Below are positions 53,317 through 63,825 of a DNA stretch of 64,000 nt, in pieces (position 1 is the stretch's first letter; each line of letters opens with the position of its first letter). The notes below the pieces were generated by a model, which worked only from the letters and a program-made list of their open reading frames with translations, searched no databases and was not told where the DNA came from. The stretch lies in assembly GCF_963678635.1 (NCBI RefSeq), contig NC_087071.1, positions 45,743,095-45,807,094 of the forward strand. The letters run 5' to 3'. Made by a program: the position numbers and the translations under genes. The DNA comes from Symsagittifera roscoffensis. Lineage: Eukaryota; Xenacoelomorpha; Acoela; Convolutidae.

Positions 53317-54630
53317 TTTCTAATTTATTGCCAACTGAAGCAACTCACAGCTCATTAGATTTATTTGAAAAGCCCCCTCTACTCGTTACATTTGAAAATG
53401 CGTTCACTCAAAAAATTGGTCCATCTTATTCACCTGATGGTCCTATGCTCGAATTCGAAGTTTTAGGAGATAGAAACAACTTTATCGATCTTCAACGAAC
53501 TCGCTTGGAGATTGTAGCACGCGTTGTTCAAAATAATGGTAATGTACTGCGAACTCATGCTACAGAGGCAGCACAACGAGACACCCCATATTTGGTTAAC
53601 AATCCACTTTCATCTTTGTTTTCCGAATGCACAATGTCCTTGAATGAAGAAAAATTTTCAACAACCAATGCCAATTTTGCCCGTAAGAGTTTCATTGAGA
53701 CCGAATTTTCACATGGTAATGATGCAAAGAAAACATGGCTTGCTTGTCAAGGTTATTATTATGAAGATAAACCATCAGGTATTGATGGTGCCAATGGGCG
53801 AGCTGAAGATGTCGCTGAACGTAAACGAATCGTAGCTGCATCAACCGAATTCCGTTTATCTGGTAAAATTGCTTGTGATTTTTTATCATGTGACAAACAT
53901 CTTATCAGCGGTGTTACAAAAAGACTTTCTCTGAGACGATCTCCTAATGACTTTGTTATCATGTCTGAGCATAGAGATAAACATTACCGTGTTGAAATCA
54001 CTGAGGCTAACCTATATGTGCGCAAAATGACAGTAACCGATTTTGTGCTATCGTCGATAGAAAAAACTCTGTTGAAAACACCCGCAATATACATTTATAT
54101 TGAAGTTTTACCGAGAACTTTTTTGGCCACAACTGGTGTGCAAAGCTGGCGAAAAGAAGACGTTTTTGCCAAAGAGCCAGTTCGTCGAATGATTTTAGCA
54201 ATGAGCTCGAATACATCATACCTGGGAACTAACCGAACAAACCCGTTTCATTATCAAAAACTTCAGCTGAATGAAATCATTGTTTACCGAAACGGTCTGC
54301 CCATTACAGGAACTCCTGTGTCAACGACTGATAACAAAAGAATATACTATAACACATTGGAAGCTCTAGACTTTGTTTTTAACAATAGTCATGGAATCAG
54401 TTTGGCTAATTATCACAATCATTATATTATGGCATTTGATCTCACATTCTACTCAGGAGGCTTCACATGACTTTATTCATCCTGAATTGACCAATTGCAC
54501 CATTTCAGCAGAACTAAAGTTTGATGCACCGCAGGGGGAAAATGTAGAGTTACTTTTCATGGGAGAGCGTGCATCAACAGTTTACGTGCATTCCGATAGA
54601 AAAATAGCTAAAAACACTTCAATGAGTTGA
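53313..54630 (+). pseudogene. Polinton major capsid protein (double jelly roll)
   Basis: It starts MISNLLPTEATHSSLDLFEK. Family blocks include PLLVTFENAFTQKIGPSYSP, LEFEVLGDRNNFIDLQRTRL, THATEAAQRDTPYLVNNPLS, LFSECTMSLNEEKFSTTNA and the C-terminal SHGISLANYHNHYIMAFDL followed by ELTNCTISAELKF. This is the capsid family often annotated F54H12.2-like in invertebrates and forms the hexon-like shell. The first 385 residues are open and the last part is in another frame in this copy. Minor capsid precedes it and the protease follows. Confidence 0.9.
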
Positions 54631-54642
54631 CTCGGTGAAAAA

Positions 54643-55080
54643 AATGGACAATTTACAGATTACTGAGCTTATTCACCGATGCAAGCATTTGAAACATCGA
54701 TTTTAGGGCATTTTTCCCGCCAACTTAGCATTTAATACAATATTGAAACGTGACAATACTTTCATGATAGTGAACGCATCAAACTCAGACCAGCCAGGAA
54801 CTCATTGGTTACTGTTTGCTCAAGCTGGTGGTCAAATCTTTTTGCAGATCCTCTTGGACGAAGCCTACACAACTATCCACATGTATACAAAAATATGAGA
54901 CGTTCTATCCATGAGGGAAACCAAATACTGATGAATAAGCCAATCCAATCAGCTAACTTGGTCTTGTGTGGATTTTATTGTATTTATGTTGCTCATGTTG
55001 TAATTTCATCTAAATTTCCTTTAGGTTTCAAGGTTAATGACCATGACATGATGCATTTTTCTAAACATATGATGTTATAA
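54643..55080 (+). pseudogene. Polinton cysteine protease (adenain/Ulp1-like)
   Basis: It begins near MDNLQITELI, matching MDSLQIMELM in element L. NASNSDQPGTHWLL holds the catalytic His region, and QSANLVLCGFYCIYVAHVV near 54,955-55,005 holds the catalytic Cys in the LCGxYC form typical of adenovirus-type proteases. The C-terminus FKVNDHDMMHFSKHMML is conserved in invertebrate Polintons. The gene is not continuous in this copy. It cleaves capsid precursors by family role. Confidence 0.85.
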
Positions 55081-55198
55081 CTTTGTGATACTGATGCATT
55101 TCTTTAATGGTTTATAATTTGTTTTTTTAAAAAAAAACATGTTTTATGGTTGCTAGAACACTTGGCTCTGGCGTTATCGCAGGCTCTAAAAACCGTTT

Positions 55199-55834
55199 TC
55201 AGAGTTTACATTTTTTTTCCATTACAAATTTAACAAACAAAGTATTTGAATCAATCTCAAAACGACCATAACCACTCAAAATGATATCAATAATTTTAGA
55301 AAACTCGGCGGCATTATCACCATTCAAAATATTAATGAAGCGTTCAATTGTTACATTAGTGATTAAATCAGTTTGAGTTTGAATGGAACGAGTTTGTGAA
55401 GCAAAGCAAACTTGTGGCAATCTTCTTCGTATAGAAGCACCACCAATGTCAGTTGAGTTGTTAATAGAATTGTTGTAGTTGACAGCAATTTTTAATTTTT
55501 CCATCAGGGGTCCCGATAGGTGAAGTTTACTGCAACCCAATATTAGATGCTTGAAAGATGAGAGTAGACAAGGTACAACGAAAGTGGTTGAGGTCATCTT
55601 TTTCACTACGTCGACACAATCCTTGGTTACTTCGATGAGAACATGGATGTGGGGATGGTCATTGTCGAGCAATTGGGCGCAAGACTCGTTCTGAATTGAG
55701 TGGGTTGCAAATGCAAAATTTGTGTTTAGAGGGAGTTGTGAGGCGTCGGGTTCGTTGTTCAGAATAAAAAATTTAAAATTCTTTCGAAAATTTTTAAACA
55801 ATTCAGGCGACTGCTCATACATTGCTTCAACCAA
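55199..55834 (-). CDS. Putative HUH-endonuclease (Rep/NS1-like) protein in a Polinton
   Basis: An open frame of 211 residues. Near the N-terminus FKFFILNNEPDA resembles Rep motif 1 (FTLNN-type). About 45 residues on, DNDHPHIHVLIEV fits the HUH motif (His-hydrophobic-His followed by hydrophobics) of rolling-circle initiators, including parvovirus NS1. A tyrosine (VNYNNSINN) lies about 65 residues further, where a catalytic Tyr could be. Both His and the motif-1 pattern are kept in the diverged element L copy (FILNHEP, HYHVLVE). There is no helicase domain in this frame. The assignment is by motif only. It points opposite to the capsid genes, tail to tail with the protease. Confidence 0.45.
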   Translation of the reverse strand: MVEAMYEQSPELFKNFRKNFKFFILNNEPDASQLPLNTNFAFATHSIQNESCAQLLDNDHPHIHVLIEVTKDCVDVVKKMTSTTFVVPCLLSSFKHLILGCSKLHLSGPLMEKLKIAVNYNNSINNSTDIGGASIRRRLPQVCFASQTRSIQTQTDLITNVTIERFINILNGDNAAEFSKIIDIILSGYGRFEIDSNTLFVKFVMEKKCKL

Positions 55835-55879
55835 TCTGCTGGTTAAATCAAATTATTCAAACGTTTTTTTGTTTCTGTT

Positions 55880-56140
55880 TCAGGCAACTCTACACTTTTT
55901 ATTATTTGAGTATTCATCATCCGCATCGTTTTCATCGCCACTTTCAGCACATTCTTTTTTGGGAGGGACTAATCGTTTTGACGTGTATCGTCTTTTATGA
56001 TGTTTATCATTCACAGCTGAGGAGGATGAGGAGGAGGAGGAAGAAGATGAAGTCTTTTCACCAGTTTGTTTTTTAACCAATTTTTTAGTCTTTGAATAAT
56101 TATCTGCCAAACAATCAAATTCTCTTGTCGTTAAGGTCAC
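55880..56140 (-). CDS. Ser-rich/basic short frame upstream of the HUH-like gene
   Basis: 86 residues on the same strand as the HUH-like gene and just upstream: TTREFDCLADNYSKTKKLVK, a run of eleven serines, and basic stretches (DKHHKRRYTSKRLVPPKK) that could serve nuclear import. Given the position it is probably an upstream exon or small gene of the same transcription unit. No family is recognised. Confidence 0.4.
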   Translation of the reverse strand: MTLTTREFDCLADNYSKTKKLVKKQTGEKTSSSSSSSSSSSAVNDKHHKRRYTSKRLVPPKKECAESGDENDADDEYSNNKKCRVA

Positions 56141-56310
56141 TGCTTGATAACATTTAAATACACCATCTTCATTCTTTTAATATAACTTAACTGTGATATA
56201 TGTACCCGTTTTGTCAAAGTTTTCGTTCCAACCCGTACAATGCGTTTTTCTCCCGAAGATATATCTTGAAAATCATCGTAAAAGTTTGTATCATTTTCTA
56301 GCGACGAGTA
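56137..56310 (-). CDS. Short frame MYSSLENDTNF..., unknown
   Basis: About 57 residues from the ATG near 56,310: an acidic start (MYSSLENDTNFYDDFQDISS), then basic (KRIVRVGTKTLTKRVHIS). It directly precedes the Ser-rich frame on the same strand and may be the first coding exon of the HUH-like transcription unit. Low confidence. Confidence 0.3.
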   Translation of the reverse strand, partial: YSSLENDTNFYDDFQDISSGEKRIVRVGTKTLTKRVHISQLSYIKRMKMVYLNVIKQ

Positions 56311-56493
56311 CATAGTGGCGGTGGTAACGGTAGTGACTTGTTGGTTCAACTGTTTTATGATAGAATGAAATGAATAATGAATTGGATAGAAGATAAACAA
56401 ATATCTGTGGGTTTACTTTTATGGCGCCCCTTCAGCCTATAGCGGGAGAATTTAATTAGTTTTTGCAATTGGATTTGTATAAGATAAAAGCGT

Positions 56494-56825
56494 GTTTATT
56501 GCATCTGTCATTTCTGTCTGGAAAGCACTTGAATGGGTCATAAATCTCAGTTAATGTTACATGTCGGCATACATGTACTCACTTTGAAGTGGAGACCTTT
56601 AAAGCCCCTCGTCCGGGGGACATAAAAAAAGGCGTCATGCACTCTATTTGAAGTAGAGATAGCATTCGCTTGCATCTGTCTGGCAAATTCCCGTTTTAGC
56701 TCATAAATCTCAACGTTTCTACCCTGGCGGCATGCATGTTATCTCTTTGAAGTAAAAAATTTTTGTCATTTTGTGCTTAGGGTATCATAAAAAGGCGCCA
56801 TGCTGTTTCTTTGAAGTATAGATTT
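56494..56825. repeat. Iteron-like repeats between divergent genes
   Basis: Four degenerate copies of GGCGYCATGCA...TCTTTGAAGTAGAGA lie at about 56,565-56,594, 56,631-56,660, 56,726-56,753 and 56,794-56,823. A second shared block (GCATCTGTC...TCATAAATCTCA) occurs at 56,494-56,550 and 56,670-56,711. The stretch lies between the minus-strand HUH-like unit and the plus-strand gene at 57,018, so it is the likely shared promoter region. It could also be an origin recognised by a Rep-type initiator. Confidence 0.7.
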
Positions 56826-57017
56826 TCAAAGCGTTCACATTTCTACTTTAATTGCAAAAGCCCTGAAAACATATTAAAATTTCACAAAACCAGATTTATG
56901 GTAATTGGCTGAATCTTAGACCACCAGCAATAAAAAATTAAAAGTGGTAGGTCAAACTAAATCCACTCACTATTTTTATTCAATCTCTCAGAATCAGTCA
57001 ATACAAAGTTTTCAACG

Positions 57018-57428
57018 ATGGCAACTCCACTGCAAATCATTTCAATTAATTCTCTTGAAAGAGCTATATTATACCAAACTTATACCAGAGATTATATCGT
57101 AGTGGCTCAACAGGAACGGAAAATGCGTCATCGAAAAACAAGTCCTTTCAACGATCTTGATCCAGGAAGCAGAGAATTCGATGAATGGGTCACTAAAAAC
57201 CATATGATGTTACCCAACTATTTGCTAGATCAAATTGGTATCCTCATACAAAACAGAAAACAGGTGTACGAGAGTTGCTGTGTGACTGAATCGTATCCTG
57301 CGCTGAAGCGCACAGATATTCAAGATATTCTACTTGCCTTGATCGTTCACCGAGAAAAATACTGTTTAACTATGATTGCCAATCGATCACCTTTCACGAA
57401 AATCAGGAAGGATCCATTAGGGATTTAG
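57018..57428 (+). CDS. Unknown Polinton gene, 136 residues
   Basis: Open from MATPLQIISINSLERAILYQ. It contains PFNDLDPGSREFDEWVTKNH, YLLDQIGILIQNRKQVYESC and DIQDILLALIVHREKYCL. It looks helical and globular, and no family is recognised. Downstream to about 57.78 kb other frames read an acidic Glu/Asp/Pro stretch (IESIESPDSTEKKDEDQQ), polyserine-coding sequence and a nuclear-import-like PKKRKLQ, which may be further parts of the gene. It lies between the iteron-like repeats and the structured hairpin. Confidence 0.5.
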   Translation: MATPLQIISINSLERAILYQTYTRDYIVVAQQERKMRHRKTSPFNDLDPGSREFDEWVTKNHMMLPNYLLDQIGILIQNRKQVYESCCVTESYPALKRTDIQDILLALIVHREKYCLTMIANRSPFTKIRKDPLGI

Positions 57429-58127
57429 CAGAGCGAGAAAGCTACTGGAACATTGAGTCGATTGAATCACCAGATTCAACAGAGAAAAAAGATGAGGACC
57501 AGCAGACGCCCAAAACCCCAATAAAACCGGATATTTTTCAATCACTCAACAACAGCAGCAGCATACTTCTTCTACTTCTTCTTCCGGCAGTCAAAGTCCC
57601 ACTGCACCAAACTTAGTGGCTGAGACGCCGCCTATCAATGCTTGCTTTGCGCCGAAAAAACGCAAACTGCAATTTAGAGATCTGAAAAATCAAAAAAAAA
57701 CTTTGTTTCCACCGAGAGTGCACCAGTTTTGTGGTTTATTATTCAGTTTGATAAGTTTTTATTATTGTGGCTGAATCTTTGCTTACGTTTTGTTTATGAT
57801 TTTTTTTCTAATTTAAAGTTTGTTTGTGATTTTCAATCAATAGAAAGGAAATAAAAACAAAAGAAAAAATTAATAGAAAAAAAATCAAAATAACTTTAAA
57901 AAGTCGGCATAAAAGTCTAAAAGTATAAATTTTGATAAATTTCTCGTCAAATCCAACTTAATTATATCAGTTTTGTTTTAATGCTCATTTCGAAAAACCA
58001 AAAAAAATAAACTGAATACTCTTCCTAAGAGTTTATCTAATGATGTTGAAACAAAAAACATAAAAAGGTTTTTGTTATGTTTTTTCATAATAGTTTTCAA
58101 AATATAAATATTAACACAGAAAAAGAT

Positions 58128-58153
58128 AAAGAGAGAGAGAGAGAGAGAGAGAA
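58128..58153. repeat. (GA)n microsatellite
   Basis: A GA run about 24 bases long lying 150 bp before the CT run and hairpin at 58,300. In element L the CT runs occupy the equivalent position. Confidence 0.9.
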
Positions 58154-58305
58154 CTGACGATTCATAAACCCCATTATTATCCCTTTTGGGATATAGCTTT
58201 TTCAAAAGAAAGCTATTTATGTATGGGTCCAGCAATTCTGCCGGTTAATCAACCATAGTTACTTTTGGCTCTTTACACTCTCTGTTTTTGTTTTTTTTTC
58301 TCTCT

Positions 58306-58368
58306 CTCTCTAATATGTCTACAGCCTGGTGGGGTTAGCCAGGACTCCTAGGAGTAGACTTTAGAGAG
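58306..58368. other. Structured hairpin element (copy in R)
   Basis: The outer stem CTCTCTAA (58,306-58,313) pairs with TTAGAGAG (58,361-58,368). The inner stem GTCTAC (58,317-58,322) pairs with GTAGAC (58,354-58,359). A hairpin CCTGG/CCAGG (58,325-58,329 and 58,339-58,343) sits inside, next to the palindrome ACTCCTAGGAGT. The core GTGGGGTTAGCCAGGACT (58,329-58,346) differs by one base from the copy at 3,452-3,469, while the enclosing stems differ in sequence but still pair. Confidence 0.65.
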
Positions 58369-58499
58369 TGTATGAGCCAGTCTAAAGCATTATATATAAT
58401 AAAATTACATGCCTATAACAGATTTCACGTTTAATAATACTCATTTTCAGGTTAAAATGGTTAAATAATTCAAAATATGTTTTTTTTTCGATTTTTCAA

Positions 58500-59340
58500 C
58501 ATGGGTTACAACCCTGTCCAATAAATCACGACAAATTGATTGGACCAGGTTTCATTGGATTTGGAGACAAAAAAGTTTTTTTGTAATTTTTGTTTTTTTT
58601 TCACTACAAGAATATATACTAAAAATGAAATATCTCAAATTTTTGACCCGATATTACAGTTGGGCAAGCTTTTCAGAGGTTCCTAAAGAAAAGCACTGCC
58701 GGGTAGTTATTGCCTACTGTACCAAACGGCCCGGCATCTTTTGATGAACTATATGTGAAATTTGTCATAGAATACTAATTTATTTGAGAAATGAACAAAA
58801 TTCTCAACTACCCTTTATCATTTTTTGTCAGGTATGTTTGACTTGACTTGATTGGTGGGTCTTCCTTGCTTGACTTGATTGGTGGGTTACCATTTTGGTT
58901 GAAACAAAAAAACTTGGCAAAAAAATTCAAATATATTTTCAGTATTTAGTCAAGTTGACTAAATAGGGAAGTTGATAATAGCAGTGGGTGTTAACATTCA
59001 CACACTTTAGGTAAAAGAAATAATATTCCCGGGTTGATCCCTTTATGGAATTGTCAGCTACTCTAACCACAAGTATTTATGCTGTTTAATACAGTTGAGT
59101 CATTTACCCAATATCGAATTGACAGTCATTTCATAAAACCACATAAAGCCCCAAAACTACAACCACTTCAAAGCCACTGTTGACTTTATGCTTCACCATC
59201 GTAATTGAAATTAATTATTTGAGTCTTGATCCAAATTTTTTTGAAAAATTTTTCACTTCTCGCTTTTGCTTTGTCGAAATCAGCTTTGGTAAAACTTGAA
59301 AAATTTCTTGAAAAGAATTCTTCTTTCCTGAACACTCAAT
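58500..59340. other. Intergenic stretch before DNA polymerase
   Basis: It holds a 7-base inverted repeat TGCCGGG/CCCGGCA (about 58,697-58,736) and a direct repeat TTGACTTGATTGGTGGGT at 58,843 and 58,870. Otherwise it is AT-rich. It is presumably the polymerase promoter region. No gene is seen. Confidence 0.5.
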
Positions 59341-59348
59341 CTTGAACA

Positions 59349-62300
59349 ATGACTAACTCAAGAGGAAAACAGACACCAGTCATTTGTTCGACCTGCTCGA
59401 AAGTCTTTAGTTCACCAAGGAACTTGAGACGACATGAACAAAATATCCATAAGATATTCGCAGCCCCACCGCCACCAACTAAATGTGACGAATGTCGAGA
59501 ATCCTTCAGCTCGCTGGCAGAAGCTAGGGAACATGTCGAGCTAGCTCACAACGTCTCAACTGATAGTCTTTGTATCTACTGTCATACAATCTTCCTCTCC
59601 GTTGAGAAATTCCGGCAACATATGTCGAAAAACCATCAACTACCCATTTGGACTCCCGGAAATGAGGTGGGTTTATCATCTGCTCCAACTGAATCTGCGT
59701 TTAGGGGAAAGTTAAAACGATACGAGTTGAGCGTTAAGGAGGATGAATTGGATCTGATGAATGTAATCATGCGAAACAAAGAGGAAATTGATGCGTTGAT
59801 AGACGAAAGAGTGCAGGAAGGACCCTGTAAATTTCAACTGCATGTGGACGTGAGTATGATTAAGTTCTCGAGCGATACAAACGAAACTGGTGACGGGGAG
59901 TTACGCCACGAGAAGACAATGTTATATCTGAATTCTAAGATGATCAATGTCTTCTTCAATGGAATCGAGAAAGAGACATATTTGGAAATGATTGAGCTTA
60001 TGGTCAATGCCATCAACACGTTCGCTTCTCACGGTAGCGGTTGGATTGTGGAGCGCATTGAAAAGCTGGCTGTAAGTTTTGCAGCATTTTCTCCTATCCA
60101 TGCTGGCTCATACATTGACCTTCCCGATTCATTGAAACCGGTGAAACAGAGTTTCACCAACATTAAAACGAGAAACGATCAGAAGTGCTTTCTATACTGC
60201 TTTGTGGCCGCGTACCATGATCGATATTCAGAGACCACAACTGCTCTTTATCCTGCTGCCCAAAGCTACCAAAATCGAAACAAATTGAAAAATTACAAGC
60301 TCTCCCAAGAACATGTTGTGAAAATTGAAGGCTGGTACGAGATACCAATGGGACTATATGATATTGACCGATTTGAACAACTTAACAACTGTCAAGTCAA
60401 TGTATTCCGGTGAGCATTGATTTTTTTTGACAAAACATTTGTTTAACCATGTATAATACATTACGTTCATCCAGAAACCCGAGCACTCAATTGTTTGTTT
60501 TCATTAGGTACAAAGAAGGTGAATTGCTACCTTTGAGAGTGTCCAGCAAATACTCAAGTGATCTATGTGTTGACCTACTACTACTCAGCAACGGACAGAC
60601 TCATCACTATGTGCTGATCACTGATTTGATGAGGGTTGTGGAATATGTGCGTGGAAAACTACACCGAGACCGAAACCAAATTTGCCGCAAATGCTTCCAT
60701 ACATGTTTATCCATCGATACACTACAAAGGCACCAGGAAATGTGCTACCAAGATGAGGGAGTGGTAATCACTATGCCAAAACCGGGAAAGGACACTCATC
60801 GTTTCAAAAATTTAACTGCCCGCTGGTATGTACCGAGAGTTTTTTACTTTGACCTCGAATCGCTACTACTACCCGTACACGGACCGCAACCCGACACCGA
60901 AAAATCTAGCACCCAAACACTAGAGATTCATCAACCATGCGGTTACGCTCTGGCCGTTGTTGAATTTGGGAAGCGTGAAGTTTTAAAGTTTGAACTGAAG
61001 AGAGGAGAAAATGTTATGAAGGAATTGATCGCCTCGCTCGAATCTTTGGCGAAACAAATATACCTCGAAAAACGAAAATATTACACGTTCACTGGCACAC
61101 CAAGTTGCACGCGTGAAGAAGCGCACACTTGTTGGATATGTGAAACAGAATTTGCTGACAATGACCAAGTTGTACTTGATCACTGTCACTATACCAACAA
61201 ATTCTTGGGGTGAGCGCATGACGAATGCAATATCAATCGAAAAACGGCGAACTATATACCCGTAATAGCGCATAACTTGTCAAACTATGATCTGCATTTC
61301 ATTATAAAAACGCTCTCAAACAGTAACCCCGAAAACACTTACTCAGTGATCCCTTCCACTGAGGAGAAGTATATATCACTCACTATGTCGGTCTATATCA
61401 AATCATACACCGATAAAAACGGAAAACTCAAAAAAGTGTATGAAAATCTACGTTTCATAGACTCCTATAAATTCATGCTGTCCCCCCTTTCAAACCTCGT
61501 CGAATACTTGCCGGAAGAAAAGTTTTTCCTACTGGAAAATTACTTTGAAGAACTTGGTTACTCATCAGAACAGATTGCATTGCTAAAACAAAAAGGTTTC
61601 TACCCGTATTCATACTTTAGTAGTTTTGAAAAGTTTCGAGAAACCCGACTGCCACCTAGAAAAATGTGGAGCAACACTTTACAGGGAGGGGAAATAAGTG
61701 TTTCGAAAAATCAGTACAACCATGCCATTAAAGTTTTCGCCGAAATGAAATGCGCATCACTAGGCGAGTACCATGATGTATACCTAGCAACGGACGTACT
61801 ACTACTCGCTTCAGTATTCGAAGCCTTTCGAAGTTTGTTACGAAACGTACGGATTAGATTGTACATGCTACTTCACGGCTAGTAACCTCTCGGGCGATGC
61901 ATTCTTAAAAGTCTGCAATGCAGACCTCAAGTTACTTACTGAAAGGGAGCAGTTGAACATGGTTCAAAAAATGATACGGGGAGGGATGTCATCGATATAT
62001 GCACGCCGTTTTTTTAAAGCCAACAACAAATACCTCGAAGACTACAATCCTGAAGAGCCCTCTAGCTATCTATTGAATATAGACGCTAACAATTTATACG
62101 GGGGTATTATGAAACACTGTCCCCTTCCCATCAAAGATTTCTCAATAGTTGAGGAAGGTCTCGAATTTATTTTGCAAACCGACGAGAAATCTGAGTGGGG
62201 ATACATTTTGGAAGTGGATCTCAGTGGATCAAGCACTTCAAGATTACTTTGCAGACTACCCTCTAGCCCCCTCACGTGAAGTTATCGGCACGGATAAACT

Positions 62301-63814
62301 AAGTAATGAGCAAATACAGATGTTAGGGGAGATGGGGGTCACGTCGCTACCAAAGGTACCAAAACTGGTTCAAACATTAGATCCAAAGGAAGGCTACGTT
62401 CTGCACTACCTCACATTAAAACTCTACATAGAACTAGGCTTTAGAGTTACCAAATTGATTAAGGTCTTAAAATTTCGTCAAGGTAGATGGATGGAGCCCT
62501 TTGTCGATTTAAACACTCAATTGAGAATGTCAGCGCGCAACAAATTTGAAGAGAACTTTTACAAGCTCATCGTAAATTCAGCATTCGGTAAAACTATGGA
62601 ATCAAAACTAGGACGCAAAAAAACTAGAAATTATTAGAAATGAAAGAGAATTGCTTCAAAAAACAGCTTTGAGCACGATGAAAAGCTTCCAGATAATCGA
62701 CGAGGAAGTAGCTACTGTTTGTTTTGCTGTAACGAGTATTTTGTGGGACAAACCCATGATAATTGGTGCAAGTATTTTGGATTTGTTGAAAAGATTCATG
62801 TTTTACTTTCATTATCGGCAAATGAAAGCAAGCATGAACCTTGAACTGCTATACAGTGACACAGATTCGTTTATTTATGCGATAAAAACCGAAGACGTAT
62901 ACGCAAGTCTGCAAAAACTGACCGATAGTTTCGATTTTTCCAACTACCCAAACGATCACTTCTTATTCAGCAATGTGAATAAGAAGGTTGTATTGAAATT
63001 TAAGGACGAGGCGGCGGGAAAAATTATTGCAGAATTCATCGCGTTGAAACCAAAGCTCTACTCGTTGAAATATGCAGGTTAGTATTTAAAAAAAGCACCT
63101 CTCCAAGCCCCCTCCATTTCTTTACATTAAGGGTTCCCTTCATTGGGGTTTTGGATCTTGTTGGGACCAAATTAATAATTTTTGTTGATCCCTGTCAATT
63201 TAATTAGACATAACTAGCCCTGAAAGGCTCTGATTCTTCATTTAAAAACTTAAAATGAAGAACCATTCATCATTTAAAATGTTTTAAACAAATACTCACC
63301 ACAAACGCACTTTTGTAACTTTTGACGTGAACAAATTTAAAATTTTGACATGGAATGATTTTTTGATAATGACACGATTTGGAATTTTTATGATTTGGAA
63401 TGAATTAAGATATTTAAACTTTTTGGAATTGAAAAAATTGGAATGTTATTAGATATTGAGTCTTCAAAATATTCAAATTTGGGAACCGTTTTCGTTATTA
63501 ATACTAGAACTGGGCTTACAAAGCTAAAATATGTTTATGGGTTAATCTTTGTTCTTCATTTAGATTCAACTAGCAAAAGGAGTGCAAACGGAGTAGTACA
63601 ACACTCCCAGCAGCAACTTACACACCAGAGGTTCAGGGAAACATTACTGAGTGGAAAAACCCTTCGTATATACAACTACTCAATAAAATCGAAAGCCCAT
63701 ACCAACATAACCATAGCGCAGAACCGAATTGCCCTTTCACCCTTCGATAGTAAGCGGTTCTTACTATTCGACGGGATAGCTACATTGCCCTTTGGACACA
63801 GGTCTACAGAATAA
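59349..63814 (+). pseudogene. Polinton protein-primed DNA polymerase B with zinc fingers and endo-VII-like segment
   Basis: It starts MTNSRGKQTPVICSTCSKVF. Three C2H2 fingers lie at 59,385-59,640. A conserved region (SYIDLPDSLKPVKQSFTNIK) follows. The exonuclease motif FYFDLESL is near 60,845. An HNH/endonuclease-VII-like segment (CWICETEF...LDHCHYTNKFLG) is at 61,130-61,210. Palm motif A is NIDANNLYGG near 62,080, motif B is LIVNSAFGKTMESK near 62,570 and motif C is [10 protein letters not shown] near 62,850. The C-terminus is at 63,560-63,814 (SANGVVQ...RIALSPFDSKRFLLFDGI). Two interruptions near 60.4 kb and 63.1-63.5 kb have the look of GT-AG introns. There are also a few breaks, so this copy is not intact. 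It replicates the element from protein-primed ends. Confidence 0.9.
63085..63560. other. Intron-like AT-rich interruption in the polymerase gene
   Basis: AT-rich sequence between the palm part and the C-terminal part, opening with a GTTAGT-like donor and closing with a TTCTTCATTTAG-like acceptor. Spliced Polinton genes are known in animals. Nothing else is seen in it. Confidence 0.5.
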
Positions 63815-63825
63815 AATGTGTTCTT

